From NCBI GenBank assembly GCA_024278715.1, contig JAJRSN010000104.1:1-20901 (forward strand): 20,901 bases of DNA, in the 5' to 3' direction. A model generated the notes under the pieces. The model did no database searches and was not told where the DNA came from. It worked only from the letters and a program-made list of their open reading frames with translations. The translations under genes were made by a program, and so were the position numbers. Positions 7,260-15,508 of the stretch are shown one piece after another. Source of the stretch: Calditrichota bacterium. GTDB taxonomy: Bacteria; Calditrichota; Calditrichia; Calditrichales; Calditrichaceae. The stretch's first letter is position 1. Each line of letters starts with the position of its first letter.

Positions 7260-7279
7260 CTTTAAATCCCTATTCTAAG

Positions 7280-8272
7280 CTACTTTTTACTCTCTTCAGG
7301 TTTTAGATATTTATCGACATCCATTCCGAATTGTAAACCCCGTTCCTCAAGGATTTTGCCCAACTCCGTTAAGGATTTACGACCAAAGTTTTTGAATTTT
7401 AGCATTTCCTGTTCGTCGCGGCGCACAAGATCCCCGATGGTTTTGATATTTGCCGCTTTCAGACAGTTATGCGAACGAACGGAGAGCTCCAATTCTTCCA
7501 CACTCATTTTAAGCAACTTACGGATACGCAGAGTTTCTTCGTCAATTTCCTGTTTTTCTTCTTCCTGGCTTTCGATATCGAAATTGATAAAAATCTGCAA
7601 ATGTTCTTTAATAATTTTTGCAGCCTGGGTTAAGGCGTCATCGGGAGTAATGCTTCCGTCTGTAGTGATATCCAGGATCAATTTTTCAAAATCCGTTCGT
7701 TGACCGACGCGGGTATTCTCCACCGTAAATTTCACATTTAATATGGGAGAAAAAACGGAATCGATGGGAATAACGCCAAGGGGCATATCCGGCGATTTGT
7801 TTTCCGCAGCAATAACGTATCCGCGACCTTTTCCGAAATACAATTCCATGGTAAAATCCGCCTCTTCGTTTAAAGAAGCGATGTGCAGATCTGGATTGAG
7901 TATTTCCAGATCCGTGGAGTTCTCCTGAATTATTTTTCCGCTAAATTCCATGGGTCCTTTTAGATGAAGCGTTAATCTTTCCGGATACTTATTAAGCAAC
8001 TTTAAACGCAATTGTTTTAAATTAAGAATCATTTCCGGCAGATCTTCATAGACCCCTTGAATGGTAGAGAATTCATGCTGAATATTGTCGATTTTGATCG
8101 ATGTAATAGCGGCTCCCTCCAATGAAGAGAGCAAAACACGACGCATCATGTTGCCGAGTGTAACGCCATAACCTTTTTCCAAAGGCTGGACGATAAAACG
8201 TCCGAAGGTGTTACTAAAAGTTGCGTCGTCAACTTCTATTTTTTCCGGCATTTGTAAATTAGATAAGCTCAT
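7280..8272 (-). CDS. rpoA: RNA polymerase alpha subunit
   Basis: The alpha subunit dimerises to start RNA polymerase assembly and contacts promoters and activators through its C-terminal domain. The N-terminal domain is clear from FGRFIVQPLEKGYGVTLGN and MRRVLLSSLEGAAITS. A Glu-rich linker at about 235-250 leads to the C-terminal helix-hairpin-helix domain, with SHNCLKAANIKTIGDLV and FGRKSLTEL. I chose the ATG at 8272 (330 residues, MSLSNLQMPEK) because AAGG lies 5 bases upstream of it; an in-frame GTG at 8278 would add two residues but overlaps that site. It sits between rpsD and rplQ, the usual alpha-operon position. Confidence 0.98.
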   Translation of the reverse strand: MSLSNLQMPEKIEVDDATFSNTFGRFIVQPLEKGYGVTLGNMMRRVLLSSLEGAAITSIKIDNIQHEFSTIQGVYEDLPEMILNLKQLRLKLLNKYPERLTLHLKGPMEFSGKIIQENSTDLEILNPDLHIASLNEEADFTMELYFGKGRGYVIAAENKSPDMPLGVIPIDSVFSPILNVKFTVENTRVGQRTDFEKLILDITTDGSITPDDALTQAAKIIKEHLQIFINFDIESQEEEKQEIDEETLRIRKLLKMSVEELELSVRSHNCLKAANIKTIGDLVRRDEQEMLKFKNFGRKSLTELGKILEERGLQFGMDVDKYLKPEESKK

Positions 8273-8301
8273 AACCACCTTATCTTTTAAATATTGTTTT
8301 A

Positions 8302-8916
8302 TTATTTTGAATACAATTCTACAATCATACTTTCCTGAACATTTACAGGAATATCCTCGCGTTTAGGACGATCGAGGAATTTGCCCGTCATGCCCGCTTT
8401 ATCAAGCTCAAGCCAGGGCAGCATACGATCGGCATCCACCCGCTTCAATGATTCATGAAACATGGAAAGCCTTCTGCTTTTATCGCGCACCTGAATAATA
8501 TCTCCGGGCTTTAAGATGTACGAAGGAATATTCACAACTCTTCCGTTCACCATGATGTGACGGTGTAAAACTATTTGCCGTGCTTGATCGCGGGTAAGCG
8601 CAAAACCCAGCCTGTAAACCGTGTTATCGAGACGGCTTTCCAAAAGCTGCAATAGGTTTTCACCGGTCACGCCTTTCATGCGTTCCGCTTTAAGGAAAAA
8701 ACGGCGGAATTGTTTTTCCAGAAGTCCGTACATGTATTTCAACTTTTGTTTTTCCTTAAGCTGCAAGGCGTAATCGCTCAGTTTCCGTCTTTTCATTCCG
8801 TGTTGTCCGGGCGGGTAAGGCTTTTTAGCCAACAATCGGTCGAATTTCGGGTTTCCGAAAATATTTTCGCCAAATTTTCGTACGATTTTACCTTTTGGTC
8901 CATTATATCTTGCCAT
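8302..8916 (-). CDS. rpsD: Ribosomal protein S4
   Basis: Primary binder of the 16S rRNA 5' domain, needed early in 30S assembly and for decoding accuracy. It has 204 residues, the normal length. The start MARYNGPKGKIVRKFG lacks the CxxC zinc motif, so this is the zinc-free form. PYPPGQHG (33-40) is the conserved turn, and the S4 RNA-binding domain spans about 94-155 (LESRLDNTVYRLGFA to KPGDIIQVRDKS). GGAG lies 7 bases before the ATG. In E. coli S4 represses this operon; no matching leader structure is evident near rpsM here. Confidence 0.99.
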   Translation of the reverse strand: MARYNGPKGKIVRKFGENIFGNPKFDRLLAKKPYPPGQHGMKRRKLSDYALQLKEKQKLKYMYGLLEKQFRRFFLKAERMKGVTGENLLQLLESRLDNTVYRLGFALTRDQARQIVLHRHIMVNGRVVNIPSYILKPGDIIQVRDKSRRLSMFHESLKRVDADRMLPWLELDKAGMTGKFLDRPKREDIPVNVQESMIVELYSK

Positions 8917-8934
8917 TTACCATCTCCATTAACG

Positions 8935-9327
8935 TTAAACGCGTCTTTTCTTCGGTGGTCTGCACCCGTTATGCGGGATAGGGGTTACATCGCGGATCGA
9001 AAGAATATTCAATCCCGCCGCCTGCAACGACTTTATGGCGGCTTCCCTTCCCGATCCGGGCCCCTTTACTTCGACATCCACACTTTGTAAACCCATCTCC
9101 ATTGCTTGTTTTGCCGCATTTTCAGCCGCAACCTGCGCTGCAAACGGGGTGCTTTTTCGAGAACCTTTAAATCCCACTACACCTGCCGACGCCCATGAAA
9201 TTACATTACCGTAAATATCTGTAATCGATATGACAGTATTATTAAATGTCGCTTTTATATGGGCTTTACCGTGTGGCTCAACACGGACTTTCTTTTTTTG
9301 TCTTCTGCTTCTTTTTGGTGATGCCAA
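8935..9327 (-). CDS. rpsK: Ribosomal protein S11
   Basis: Protein of the 30S platform, near the E site and the mRNA exit. It has 130 residues, a normal length. Landmarks are GKAHIKATFNNTVISITD, GFKGSRKSTPFAAQ and the C-terminal HNGCRPPKKRRV. The start codon is TTG, with GGGGAG about 7 bases upstream. No in-frame ATG or GTG exists close by, and the protein would otherwise lose its conserved N-terminus. It lies 22 bases after rpsM and 18 before rpsD. Confidence 0.99.
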   Translation of the reverse strand: MASPKRSRRQKKKVRVEPHGKAHIKATFNNTVISITDIYGNVISWASAGVVGFKGSRKSTPFAAQVAAENAAKQAMEMGLQSVDVEVKGPGSGREAAIKSLQAAGLNILSIRDVTPIPHNGCRPPKKRRV

Positions 9328-9349
9328 TTTTTATCTCCCCAATTTCACT

Positions 9350-9721
9350 TTATTTCTTCTTTTTCGCACCCACAACACGTTTACGACCTTTTCGCGTACG
9401 CGCATTGGTTTTGGTGCGTTGACCTCTGACCGGTAAACCACGATAATGACGCATCCCACGATAACAGTTAATATCCATTAACCGCTTAATATTCATATTT
9501 ATTTCAGCTTTTAACGCACCCTCTACCTTGTAATCATTCTGAATAATCGTACGGATTTTCCGGACTTCATCTTCCGAAAGGTCTTTAACGCGGATATTTT
9601 CGTCAACTCCCGCGTCCGACAGAATTTTCTGAGCGGAAGATCTTCCGATACCGTAAATGTACATTAAACCAATGACTACGCGCTTATTTTTGGGTAAATC
9701 AACACCTGCAATACGAGCCAA
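9350..9721 (-). CDS. rpsM: Ribosomal protein S13
   Basis: Protein of the 30S head that contacts the P-site tRNA and forms a bridge to the 50S subunit. It has 123 residues. MARIAGVDLPKNKR opens the helix-two-turns-helix domain with GIGRSSAQKIL. The basic tail RHYRGLPVRGQRTKTNART (91-109) is the tRNA-contacting part, and the end is a Lys run. Translation starts at TTG with a near-perfect AGGAGG 5 bases upstream; the conserved N-terminal sequence fixes this start. It follows rpmJ by 19 bases. Confidence 0.99.
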   Translation of the reverse strand: MARIAGVDLPKNKRVVIGLMYIYGIGRSSAQKILSDAGVDENIRVKDLSEDEVRKIRTIIQNDYKVEGALKAEINMNIKRLMDINCYRGMRHYRGLPVRGQRTKTNARTRKGRKRVVGAKKKK

Positions 9722-9740
9722 AACTGCCTCCTATATCCTA

Positions 9741-9857
9741 TTAACCTTGACGTTGTTTATGTTTAGGGTTCTTGCTACAAATAACACGAACAACTCCTTT
9801 ACGACGAACAATTTTGCAACCATCGCAAATTTTCTTTACCGAGGCTCTAACTTTCAT
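9741..9857 (-). CDS. rpmJ: Ribosomal protein L36 (zinc-binding form)
   Basis: A 38-codon gene in the gap between infA and rpsM, its standard place. The protein begins MKVRASVKKICDGCKIVRRK and ends NPKHKQRQG. Cys11, Cys14, Cys27 and His33 form the zinc site, so this is the C+ paralogue type that depends on zinc. L36 stabilises 23S rRNA near the GTPase region and is added late in 50S assembly. AAGGG lies 6 bases before the ATG; infA ends 12 bases upstream. Confidence 0.97.
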   Translation of the reverse strand: MKVRASVKKICDGCKIVRRKGVVRVICSKNPKHKQRQG

Positions 9858-9869
9858 CGCTTTCCCTTT

Positions 9870-10091
9870 TCATTTATATCTATATACTATTCTTCCCCGA
9901 GTCAGATCATAAGGAGATAATTCCAAACTGACTTTATCGCCGGGCAAAATTTTAATAAAATGCATCCGCATCTTACCGGAAATATATGCCAGAACTTCAT
10001 GTCCGTTCTCCAATTCAACAATAAACGAGGCATTGGGCAGCGTTTCCTTAATAACTCCGTCAACTCTAATTGCTTCTTGCTTTTTAGCCAA
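9870..10091 (-). CDS. infA: Translation initiation factor IF-1
   Basis: IF-1 binds the 30S A site during initiation together with IF-2 and IF-3. It is a 73-residue single S1-like OB fold with normal length and the expected blocks IRVDGVIKETLPNASFIVEL, GHEVLAYISGKMRMHFIKI and GDKVSLELSPYDLTRGRIVY. The start codon is TTG with AGGAG 8 bases upstream, which agrees with the conserved start MAKKQEAI. It lies 11 bases after map and 12 before rpmJ. Confidence 0.99.
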   Translation of the reverse strand: MAKKQEAIRVDGVIKETLPNASFIVELENGHEVLAYISGKMRMHFIKILPGDKVSLELSPYDLTRGRIVYRYK

Positions 10092-10102
10092 GACCCAATC
10101 TC

Positions 10103-10852
10103 CTAATTTATTTTTGATAAAATAATCGGACCGTCATCTAAAATTGCCACCGAGTGTTCATAATGCGCGGAGGGCAATCCGTCCGCCGTTCTCACTGTCC
10201 ACTTATCATCCATGACATAAACTTCATGCGTACCCATATTGATCATGGGCTCTATCGCAAGCACCATTCCGCGCTTTAAACGCATCCCTTTACCTCTTTG
10301 TCCGTAATTCGGAACCTGCGGGTCTTCGTGCGGTTTAATACCCACACCGTGTCCCACAAATTCACGCACCACCGAATAGCCGTGTTTCTCAACATGTTCC
10401 TGAATTGCCGCAGAAATATCCCCGACCCGATTCCCGATAAGGCACTTTTCGATTCCTTTATAAAGGCTTTCTTCCGTTACTTTACAAAGCTTTACCACTT
10501 TAGGTTCCACATTCCCTATCAAAAAAGTTTTTGCTCCGTCTCCGTAGTACCCGTTCAGTTCAACTCCGATGTCGATGCCCACAATGTCCCCGTCTTTTAA
10601 TTTTCTCTTGTCGGGTATCCCGTGAACAACCACGTCGTTGACCGAAATGCAGGTGGCTGCCGGAAAACCGTAAAGTCCTTTAAAAGCCGGCTTTGCCTTT
10701 TTTTTCAAAATAAAATTTTCGATTTCCCGGTCGAGTATTCGGGTTTCGATACCGGGTTCCATAAATTTTTCAATGAACGATAAAGCTTCTGCGACAATTT
10801 CATTACTTTTACGAATTTCGGCAATTTGCCGATCGGTTTTGATGTAAACCAT
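10103..10852 (-). CDS. map: Methionine aminopeptidase, type I
   Basis: Removes the initiator methionine from new proteins in the cytoplasm, using a two-metal centre. It has 249 residues, the short type Ia form without an N-terminal zinc extension. The five metal ligands are visible: Asp94 and Asp105 (GIDIGVELNGYYGDGAKTF), His168 (GHGVGIKPHEDP), Glu201 (AIEPMIN) and Glu232 (YEHSVAI). His77 (VVHGIPD) is the conserved substrate-side His. The gene begins 6 bases after the secY stop, directly where adk is often found in other bacteria. The ribosome binding site is weak, so translation may be coupled to secY. Confidence 0.98.
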   Translation of the reverse strand: MVYIKTDRQIAEIRKSNEIVAEALSFIEKFMEPGIETRILDREIENFILKKKAKPAFKGLYGFPAATCISVNDVVVHGIPDKRKLKDGDIVGIDIGVELNGYYGDGAKTFLIGNVEPKVVKLCKVTEESLYKGIEKCLIGNRVGDISAAIQEHVEKHGYSVVREFVGHGVGIKPHEDPQVPNYGQRGKGMRLKRGMVLAIEPMINMGTHEVYVMDDKWTVRTADGLPSAHYEHSVAILDDGPIILSKIN

Positions 10853-10858
10853 ACTTTT

Positions 10859-12187
10859 TTAGCCGCGTCTGCCGCGCACTTTTCCCGATTTCATAAATCC
10901 GTCATAATGACGCATGAACAAGTGCGATTCGACCTGTTGTAAGAAATCCAGAGCAACGCCAACGATAATCAACAACCCCGTGCCTCCGTAAAACGAGGCA
11001 AGGCTGTAGGGAATTTTGGCAAACTTAGCCAACATCGCGGGAATGATCGCCACAATCGCTAAAAAGACAGAAGCAGGCAAAGTGATCCGCGTTAAAATGT
11101 TGTCCAAAAATTCCTGGGTCTTTTTTCCCGGGCGAACGCCGGGGATAAAGCCGCCCTGTTTCTTTAAATTCTCCGCAACTTCCACGGGATTCAAAGCGAT
11201 TGCCGTGTAAAAATAGGTGAAGAATACAATCATAATTCCGTAAACAATCCAGTAAAACCACGAATCCATAGAGAACAGGCGTTGCAAAGAAAGAAAGATA
11301 TCGTTTTCGGGCAAAAAGGTCAACAGTGTCGAAGGAACAAACATTATCGCCTGAGCAAAGATAATGGGCATAACTCCCGCGGTATTAACCTTAAGCGGAA
11401 AATGGGTGTTAACACCGCCGTAAACTTTGCGACCGACAACCCGTTTGGCGTATTGCACGGGAATTTTACGGGTACCCTGTGTTAAGAGCACGATAAAGTA
11501 GATAACTGCTAAAGCCAGAGCAATCAGCATCACTTCAGCCAAAAGTCCGCGCTGCCCGATTGAAAATTGCTGATATTCTTCCATAATCGCCGCCGGAAAT
11601 CGTGCAATAATACCGATGAAGATGATTAATGAGATACCGTTTCCGATGCCGTGCTGATCGATCAATTCGCCGAGCCACATAATCAGCATTGTTCCCGAAG
11701 TCATGGAGACCATGGTCAACAACTGGAAGCTGAGTCCCGGATTCGGCACAGCCAGACGTCCGTCGGGCAACTGAATGCTTTGTAAAAAGATGGCAACGCC
11801 GAAAGCCTGCATTGCGGAGATAAAAAGCGTACCGTAGCGGGTGTACTGCATAATCTTTTTACGACCTTCTTCGCCTTCTTTCTGTAATTTTTGAAAATAC
11901 GGAATTACAGCTCCCAATAACTGAATGATAATCGAAGCCGAGATATAGGGCATAATTCCCAAGCCGAAAATAGCCGCCTTTCTAAAGGCGCCTCCGGCGA
12001 ATAGATCGTACAAGCCAAACAGGGTGTTTTGCAGGTTGCGAAATCCCTCTGCCAAAACAGCCGTATCAATGCCCGGCGTTACGATGTGAGTACCGACTCT
12101 TTCCAAGCCGAGGATCAGCAAAGTAAACAGGATTTTTCTTCTCAGATCCCCAATCTTAAAGACATTGCGAAAGGTTTCCAGCATCAT
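10859..12187 (-). CDS. secY: Protein translocase channel subunit SecY
   Basis: Forms the membrane channel of the Sec translocase with SecE and SecG. It has 442 residues with about ten hydrophobic helices. The two family signatures are present: FGLGIMPYISASIIIQLL (74-91) and a second around WLGELIDQHGIGNGISL (171-187). The cytosolic loop GVRPGKKTQEF, which contacts the ribosome and SecA, is intact. It ends RHYDGFMKSGKVRGRRG. Its ATG overlaps the rplO TGA in ATGA, implying translational coupling. A second ATG follows directly, so the true first residue may be one later. Confidence 0.98.
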   Translation of the reverse strand: MMLETFRNVFKIGDLRRKILFTLLILGLERVGTHIVTPGIDTAVLAEGFRNLQNTLFGLYDLFAGGAFRKAAIFGLGIMPYISASIIIQLLGAVIPYFQKLQKEGEEGRKKIMQYTRYGTLFISAMQAFGVAIFLQSIQLPDGRLAVPNPGLSFQLLTMVSMTSGTMLIMWLGELIDQHGIGNGISLIIFIGIIARFPAAIMEEYQQFSIGQRGLLAEVMLIALALAVIYFIVLLTQGTRKIPVQYAKRVVGRKVYGGVNTHFPLKVNTAGVMPIIFAQAIMFVPSTLLTFLPENDIFLSLQRLFSMDSWFYWIVYGIMIVFFTYFYTAIALNPVEVAENLKKQGGFIPGVRPGKKTQEFLDNILTRITLPASVFLAIVAIIPAMLAKFAKIPYSLASFYGGTGLLIIVGVALDFLQQVESHLFMRHYDGFMKSGKVRGRRG

Positions 12188-12624
12188 GTTAAAGTAACTA
12201 CGCCTCCAACTTTTTCGATTTTTTCTTTGGCGGTCTTACTTGCCGCATCAACCTGAATATTAATTTTACGCTCTATTTCGCCGTCGCCCAACAATTTAAC
12301 CGGAATGTTCTTTTTCCGGATCAAGCCGTTTTTTAAAAGATCTTCTTTAGTAATGGTATCCAGATTTTCGAGACGGCTTAAATCGCCGATGTTAACAACC
12401 TGATAAACGATTTTATCGGGATTTCTAAAACCAAATTTTGGCAGGCGTCTTTGCAAAGGCATCTGACCGCCTTCAAACCAGGCGCGGTGCTTGGAACCGG
12501 CTCTGGAACCATATCCTTTATTTCCTCTTCCGGCGGTAACGCCCCAGCCAGAGCCTTCGCCTCGTCCGATGCGTTTTTTCTTTCTCGTTGCCCCTTTTGC
12601 CGGTCGTAATTGACTTAGATTCAT
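12184..12624 (-). CDS. rplO: Ribosomal protein L15
   Basis: 50S protein with a long extended N-terminus that threads through 23S rRNA, important for late assembly. It has 146 residues, a normal length. It opens MNLSQLRPAKGATRKKKRIG, continues with the Gly/Arg-rich block GRGEGSGWGVTAGRGNKGYG and has the conserved FEGGQMPLQRRLPKFGF. AAGGA lies about 10 bases before the ATG. It sits 17 bases after rpmD and overlaps secY by four bases at the stop codon. Confidence 0.99.
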   Translation of the reverse strand: MNLSQLRPAKGATRKKKRIGRGEGSGWGVTAGRGNKGYGSRAGSKHRAWFEGGQMPLQRRLPKFGFRNPDKIVYQVVNIGDLSRLENLDTITKEDLLKNGLIRKKNIPVKLLGDGEIERKINIQVDAASKTAKEKIEKVGGVVTLT

Positions 12625-12641
12625 CGTCCAACTTTCCTTTC

Positions 12642-12839
12642 TTAAAGCTCTTCCACTTTAACTAAGTGGCGTACTTTATTCACCATTCCCTTAATTTGAG
12701 GAGTTGCCGTATGCTCTACACTATGGTTAATTCTTTTTAATCCCAAAGCTTTTACCGTTAAGCGCTGATTTTCCGGACGACCAATAACGCTTCTGACCTG
12801 TGTAATCTTGATCTTTTTTTCTTTAGTCTTCTTAGCCAT
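12642..12839 (-). CDS. rpmD: Ribosomal protein L30
   Basis: Small 50S protein, present in many but not all bacteria. The core is KIKITQVRSVIGRPENQRLT with GLKRINHSVEHTATPQIKGM. I chose the ATG at 12839, giving 65 residues starting MAKKTKEK. AGGG lies 10 bases before it, and the length is then close to the usual 60. In-frame ATGs at 12848 and 12857 would add three or six residues (MQGMVI), but they overlap or precede that ribosome binding site. It follows rpsE by 27 bases. Confidence 0.97.
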   Translation of the reverse strand: MAKKTKEKKIKITQVRSVIGRPENQRLTVKALGLKRINHSVEHTATPQIKGMVNKVRHLVKVEEL

Positions 12840-12866
12840 AATTACCATTCCCTGCAAAAATTATTG

Positions 12867-13373
12867 TTATCCGCGGAATACCTTTTTGAGAGAAATTCCT
12901 CTTTTTTTAGCCACGTTTTCGGCGCTGCGCATTTCGCTCAATGCCTTAAAAGTGGCTTTACTTACGTTGTGCACGTTTGCCGAGCCGATCGATTTGGACA
13001 GAATATCGGTGATGCCCGCGGCTTCGCAAATTGCGCGGACAGGACCTCCGGCGATAACGCCGGTACCGGGTGAAGCCGGCTTTAGCACAACATAAGCGGC
13101 GCCATACTTGCTTTTAATCGGATGAGGTATTGTGCCGTTTATTACGGAGACCCGCACCAAATTCTTTTTAGCCTGTTCGGTTCCTTTAGCAATGGCGTTA
13201 ATCACCTCGTTAGCTTTGCCAAGACCTAATCCGACAACTCCCTTACCATCGCCGACCACAACGACGGCATTAAAGGAGAAACGACGACCGCCTTTTAATA
13301 CCTTAGCCACCCGATTGATATGAATTACTTTTTCTTTCAGTTCAATTTCACTTGGATTGATACGTTCAACCAC
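12867..13373 (-). CDS. rpsE: Ribosomal protein S5
   Basis: 30S protein next to the mRNA entry channel, with a role in decoding accuracy and helicase activity. It has 168 residues, a normal length. The double-stranded-RNA-binding domain runs through GGRRFSFNAVVVVGDGKGVV and LGKANEVINAIAKGTEQAKK. The second domain includes PASPGTGVIAGGPVRAICEA and GITDILSKSIGSANVHN. The start codon is GTG with GGAG 6 bases upstream. It follows rplR by 15 bases. Confidence 0.99.
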   Translation of the reverse strand: MVERINPSEIELKEKVIHINRVAKVLKGGRRFSFNAVVVVGDGKGVVGLGLGKANEVINAIAKGTEQAKKNLVRVSVINGTIPHPIKSKYGAAYVVLKPASPGTGVIAGGPVRAICEAAGITDILSKSIGSANVHNVSKATFKALSEMRSAENVAKKRGISLKKVFRG

Positions 13374-13388
13374 AGCTTTCTCCTATTT

Positions 13389-13730
13389 TTAAAAATCCAA
13401 TCCACCTTCTCTTGCGCCATCGGCAAAGGATTTTACGCGACCATGATAATGATAGCCATTTCGGTCGAAAACGATTTTAGTGATCTTCAATTTTTTCGCC
13501 TGTTCGGCAAATATTTTGCCCAAAATATGCGATTTTTCGGTTTTTGTTTTTGCGTCTTTAAGCGCTTCGCGTGCCATTTTGCTTTTATCAAACATGCCCA
13601 TTAAAACTTTTTGCCGAGAATCGTCAACCAATTGGGCATGCAGATATTTATTGCTTCGGTAAACAACCAGACGCGGGCGTTCGGTTGTCCCTACGATTTT
13701 CTTTTTTCTTCTTTTAATCTTCTTTGCCAT
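13389..13730 (-). CDS. rplR: Ribosomal protein L18
   Basis: Binds 5S rRNA with L5 and joins it to the 50S central protuberance. The pattern RPRLVVYRSNKYLHAQLVDD is typical, as is the C-terminal end YHYHGRVKSFADGAREGGLD. I chose the ATG at 13730 (113 residues, MAKKIKRRKKK) because AGGG lies exactly 8 bases upstream. An ATG at 13736 and a GTG at 13739 are in frame but fall on or next to that site. It follows rplF by 17 bases. Confidence 0.97.
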   Translation of the reverse strand: MAKKIKRRKKKIVGTTERPRLVVYRSNKYLHAQLVDDSRQKVLMGMFDKSKMAREALKDAKTKTEKSHILGKIFAEQAKKLKITKIVFDRNGYHYHGRVKSFADGAREGGLDF

Positions 13731-13747
13731 TGCCATCACCCTATTCT

Positions 13748-14290
13748 TTATTTACCTGCAGCCTTACCTGCTTTACGACGGACATATTCATTTTCATAAC
13801 GAATTCCTTTGCCTTTATAAGGCTCAGGTTTGCGGAAGCTGCGAATTTTGGCAGCCACCAGGCCAACAAGTTCCTTATCGATCCCGGACACAACAATTTC
13901 CGTGGGACTGGGTGTGCTGATTGTAATGAAATCCGGCACAGAAAACACGATTGGATGCGAATATCCAATAGTCAAAATTAACTGTTTACCTCTCATTTCA
14001 GCTTTATACCCCACACCGATGATCTGCAGCTTTTTGCTAAAACCGTTGGACACGCCTTCGATCATGTTTGCAATAAGCTGTCTGGTCAATCCGTGAAGCG
14101 ATCTGCTGAACTTGGAATCGTCCTGTCTTGTAACAACAATCTCTTTATCCTTAACTTCGATATTCATTTTAGGATGTAATTGCCGTTGCAGTTGACCTTT
14201 AGGACCTTTGACAACCATGAAATTATTTTCCCGCAGATCGATAGTCACCTTTTCCGGGATTGGAACTGGTAATTTTCCGATACGTGACAC
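13748..14290 (-). CDS. rplF: Ribosomal protein L6
   Basis: 50S protein at the base of the stalk near the sarcin-ricin loop, contacting elongation factors. It has 180 residues with the usual two repeated domains. The start MSRIGKLPVPIPEKV and the C-terminal signature KPEPYKGKGIRYENEYVRRK are diagnostic. The start codon is GTG, with GGAG 8 bases upstream. It lies 18 bases after rpsH. Confidence 0.99.
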   Translation of the reverse strand: MSRIGKLPVPIPEKVTIDLRENNFMVVKGPKGQLQRQLHPKMNIEVKDKEIVVTRQDDSKFSRSLHGLTRQLIANMIEGVSNGFSKKLQIIGVGYKAEMRGKQLILTIGYSHPIVFSVPDFITISTPSPTEIVVSGIDKELVGLVAAKIRSFRKPEPYKGKGIRYENEYVRRKAGKAAGK

Positions 14291-14308
14291 TTTATCTTCT
14301 CCTATTCA

Positions 14309-14707
14309 TTACCAGATATAACATAACACTTCGCCGCCAACTTTTTGCCGGCGGGCTTCTCTGGCTGTAATTACACCTCGCGGCGTTGTTACAATTGCAA
14401 TGCCTAAATTATTCATTACCCGCGGAAGATTATCAACATCCACATAAATGCGGCGACCGGGTTTGCTCACTCTTTCCAGATGAGTAAGAACCGGATTACC
14501 AAATTCGTCATATTTAAGCCAAATTCTGATAATCCCCTGCTTGCCATCATCAATTACGATGTATTTTTTAATAAATCCCTGCTCCCAAAGGATGCGCGAC
14601 ATTTTGCGTTTGATATTAGACGCAGGAATATCCACATATTTTTGTCTTGCGTGCAGGGCATTCCGAATGCGAGTTAAATAATCTGCAATTGGATCTGTCA
14701 TTGACAT
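14309..14707 (-). CDS. rpsH: Ribosomal protein S8
   Basis: Primary binder of the 16S central domain. It has 132 residues. The start MSMTDPIADYLTRIRNA is typical, and the C-terminal signature VTTPRGVITAREARRQKVGG is complete, ending in the normal CYIW. AGGAG lies 9 bases before the ATG at 14707, which is preferred to the in-frame ATG two codons later. In E. coli S8 represses the spc operon at the rplE start; I did not find a convincing copy of that RNA site here. Confidence 0.99.
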   Translation of the reverse strand: MSMTDPIADYLTRIRNALHARQKYVDIPASNIKRKMSRILWEQGFIKKYIVIDDGKQGIIRIWLKYDEFGNPVLTHLERVSKPGRRIYVDVDNLPRVMNNLGIAIVTTPRGVITAREARRQKVGGEVLCYIW

Positions 14708-14727
14708 CGATTAAGTCTCCTTTCCAA

Positions 14728-14913
14728 CTACCAGCTCGCCTTGGTTACGCCGGGTATTTCGCCCTGAAGGGCTAATTCACGAAAACAGATTCTACATAAT
14801 CCAAACTTTCTTAAATAGCCGCGGGGACGGCCACATCGACGACAACGATGATATTCTCTAACCTTGAATTTTTGTGTACGTCTTTGTTTTACAATTAGTG
14901 CTTTACGTGCCAA
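14728..14913 (-). CDS. rpsN: Ribosomal protein S14, zinc-binding type (type Z)
   Basis: 30S head protein. This is the short 61-residue zinc form: Cys24, Cys27, Cys40 and Cys43 in CRRCGRP and CRICFREL. The end PGVTKASW is the family C-terminus. The conserved N-terminus MARKALIVKQ fixes a TTG start codon, with GAGG 6 bases upstream. Position between rplE and rpsH is standard. The zinc requirement means that a zinc-free paralogue, if the genome has one, would be elsewhere. Confidence 0.98.
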   Translation of the reverse strand: MARKALIVKQRRTQKFKVREYHRCRRCGRPRGYLRKFGLCRICFRELALQGEIPGVTKASW

Positions 14914-14934
14914 AGCTCACCTCACCGTTTGTGA

Positions 14935-15489
14935 TTATTTTTTCCTGAATGGAAATCCCAATTCTTTTAACAATTCATATCCCTCTTCATCGGTTTTAGC
15001 AGAGGTAACAAAGGTAATATCAAATCCCCTGATTTTATCAATAATATCCACATTGATTTCCGGGAAAATAATTTGCTCGCGGATTCCTAACGAATAGTTT
15101 CCGCGTCCGTCGAAAGATTTATCCGAAAAGCCGCGAAAGTCACGGATTCTTGGCACCGCTACCGAAATAAAGCGATCCAGAAATTCCCACATCCGCCATT
15201 TGCGCAGGGTAACCTTACAACCGATTTTCATTCCCTGGCGCAGCTTAAAATTGGAAATCGATTTCCGCGCCGAAGTAACGATGGGCTTTTGACCGGAGAT
15301 CACCGCCAAATCTTTTATCGCGCCCTCAAGAGCTTTCGGATCCTGTGTGGCTTCACCGACCCCGGCATTGATATTAATCTTCAGAAGTTTTGGAACTTCG
15401 TGAATATTTTTGTATCCGAATTTCTTCTGCAAATGCGGAACCACTTCTTTTTGATATTTCTCTAATAATCTTGGATAATACTCTGCCAT
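14935..15489 (-). CDS. rplE: Ribosomal protein L5
   Basis: Binds 5S rRNA and forms part of the central protuberance, contacting the P-site tRNA. It has 184 residues, a normal length. Conserved blocks are PKLLKININAGVGEA, GQKPIVTSARKSISNFKLRQ and FRGFSDKSFDGRGNYSLGI. The C-terminus TSAKTDEEGYELLKELGFPF is typical. GGAG precedes the ATG by about 8 bases. It lies 19 bases after rplX. Confidence 0.99.
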   Translation of the reverse strand: MAEYYPRLLEKYQKEVVPHLQKKFGYKNIHEVPKLLKININAGVGEATQDPKALEGAIKDLAVISGQKPIVTSARKSISNFKLRQGMKIGCKVTLRKWRMWEFLDRFISVAVPRIRDFRGFSDKSFDGRGNYSLGIREQIIFPEINVDIIDKIRGFDITFVTSAKTDEEGYELLKELGFPFRKK

Positions 15490-15508
15490 TTTTCTACTCC
15501 ATCAACAG

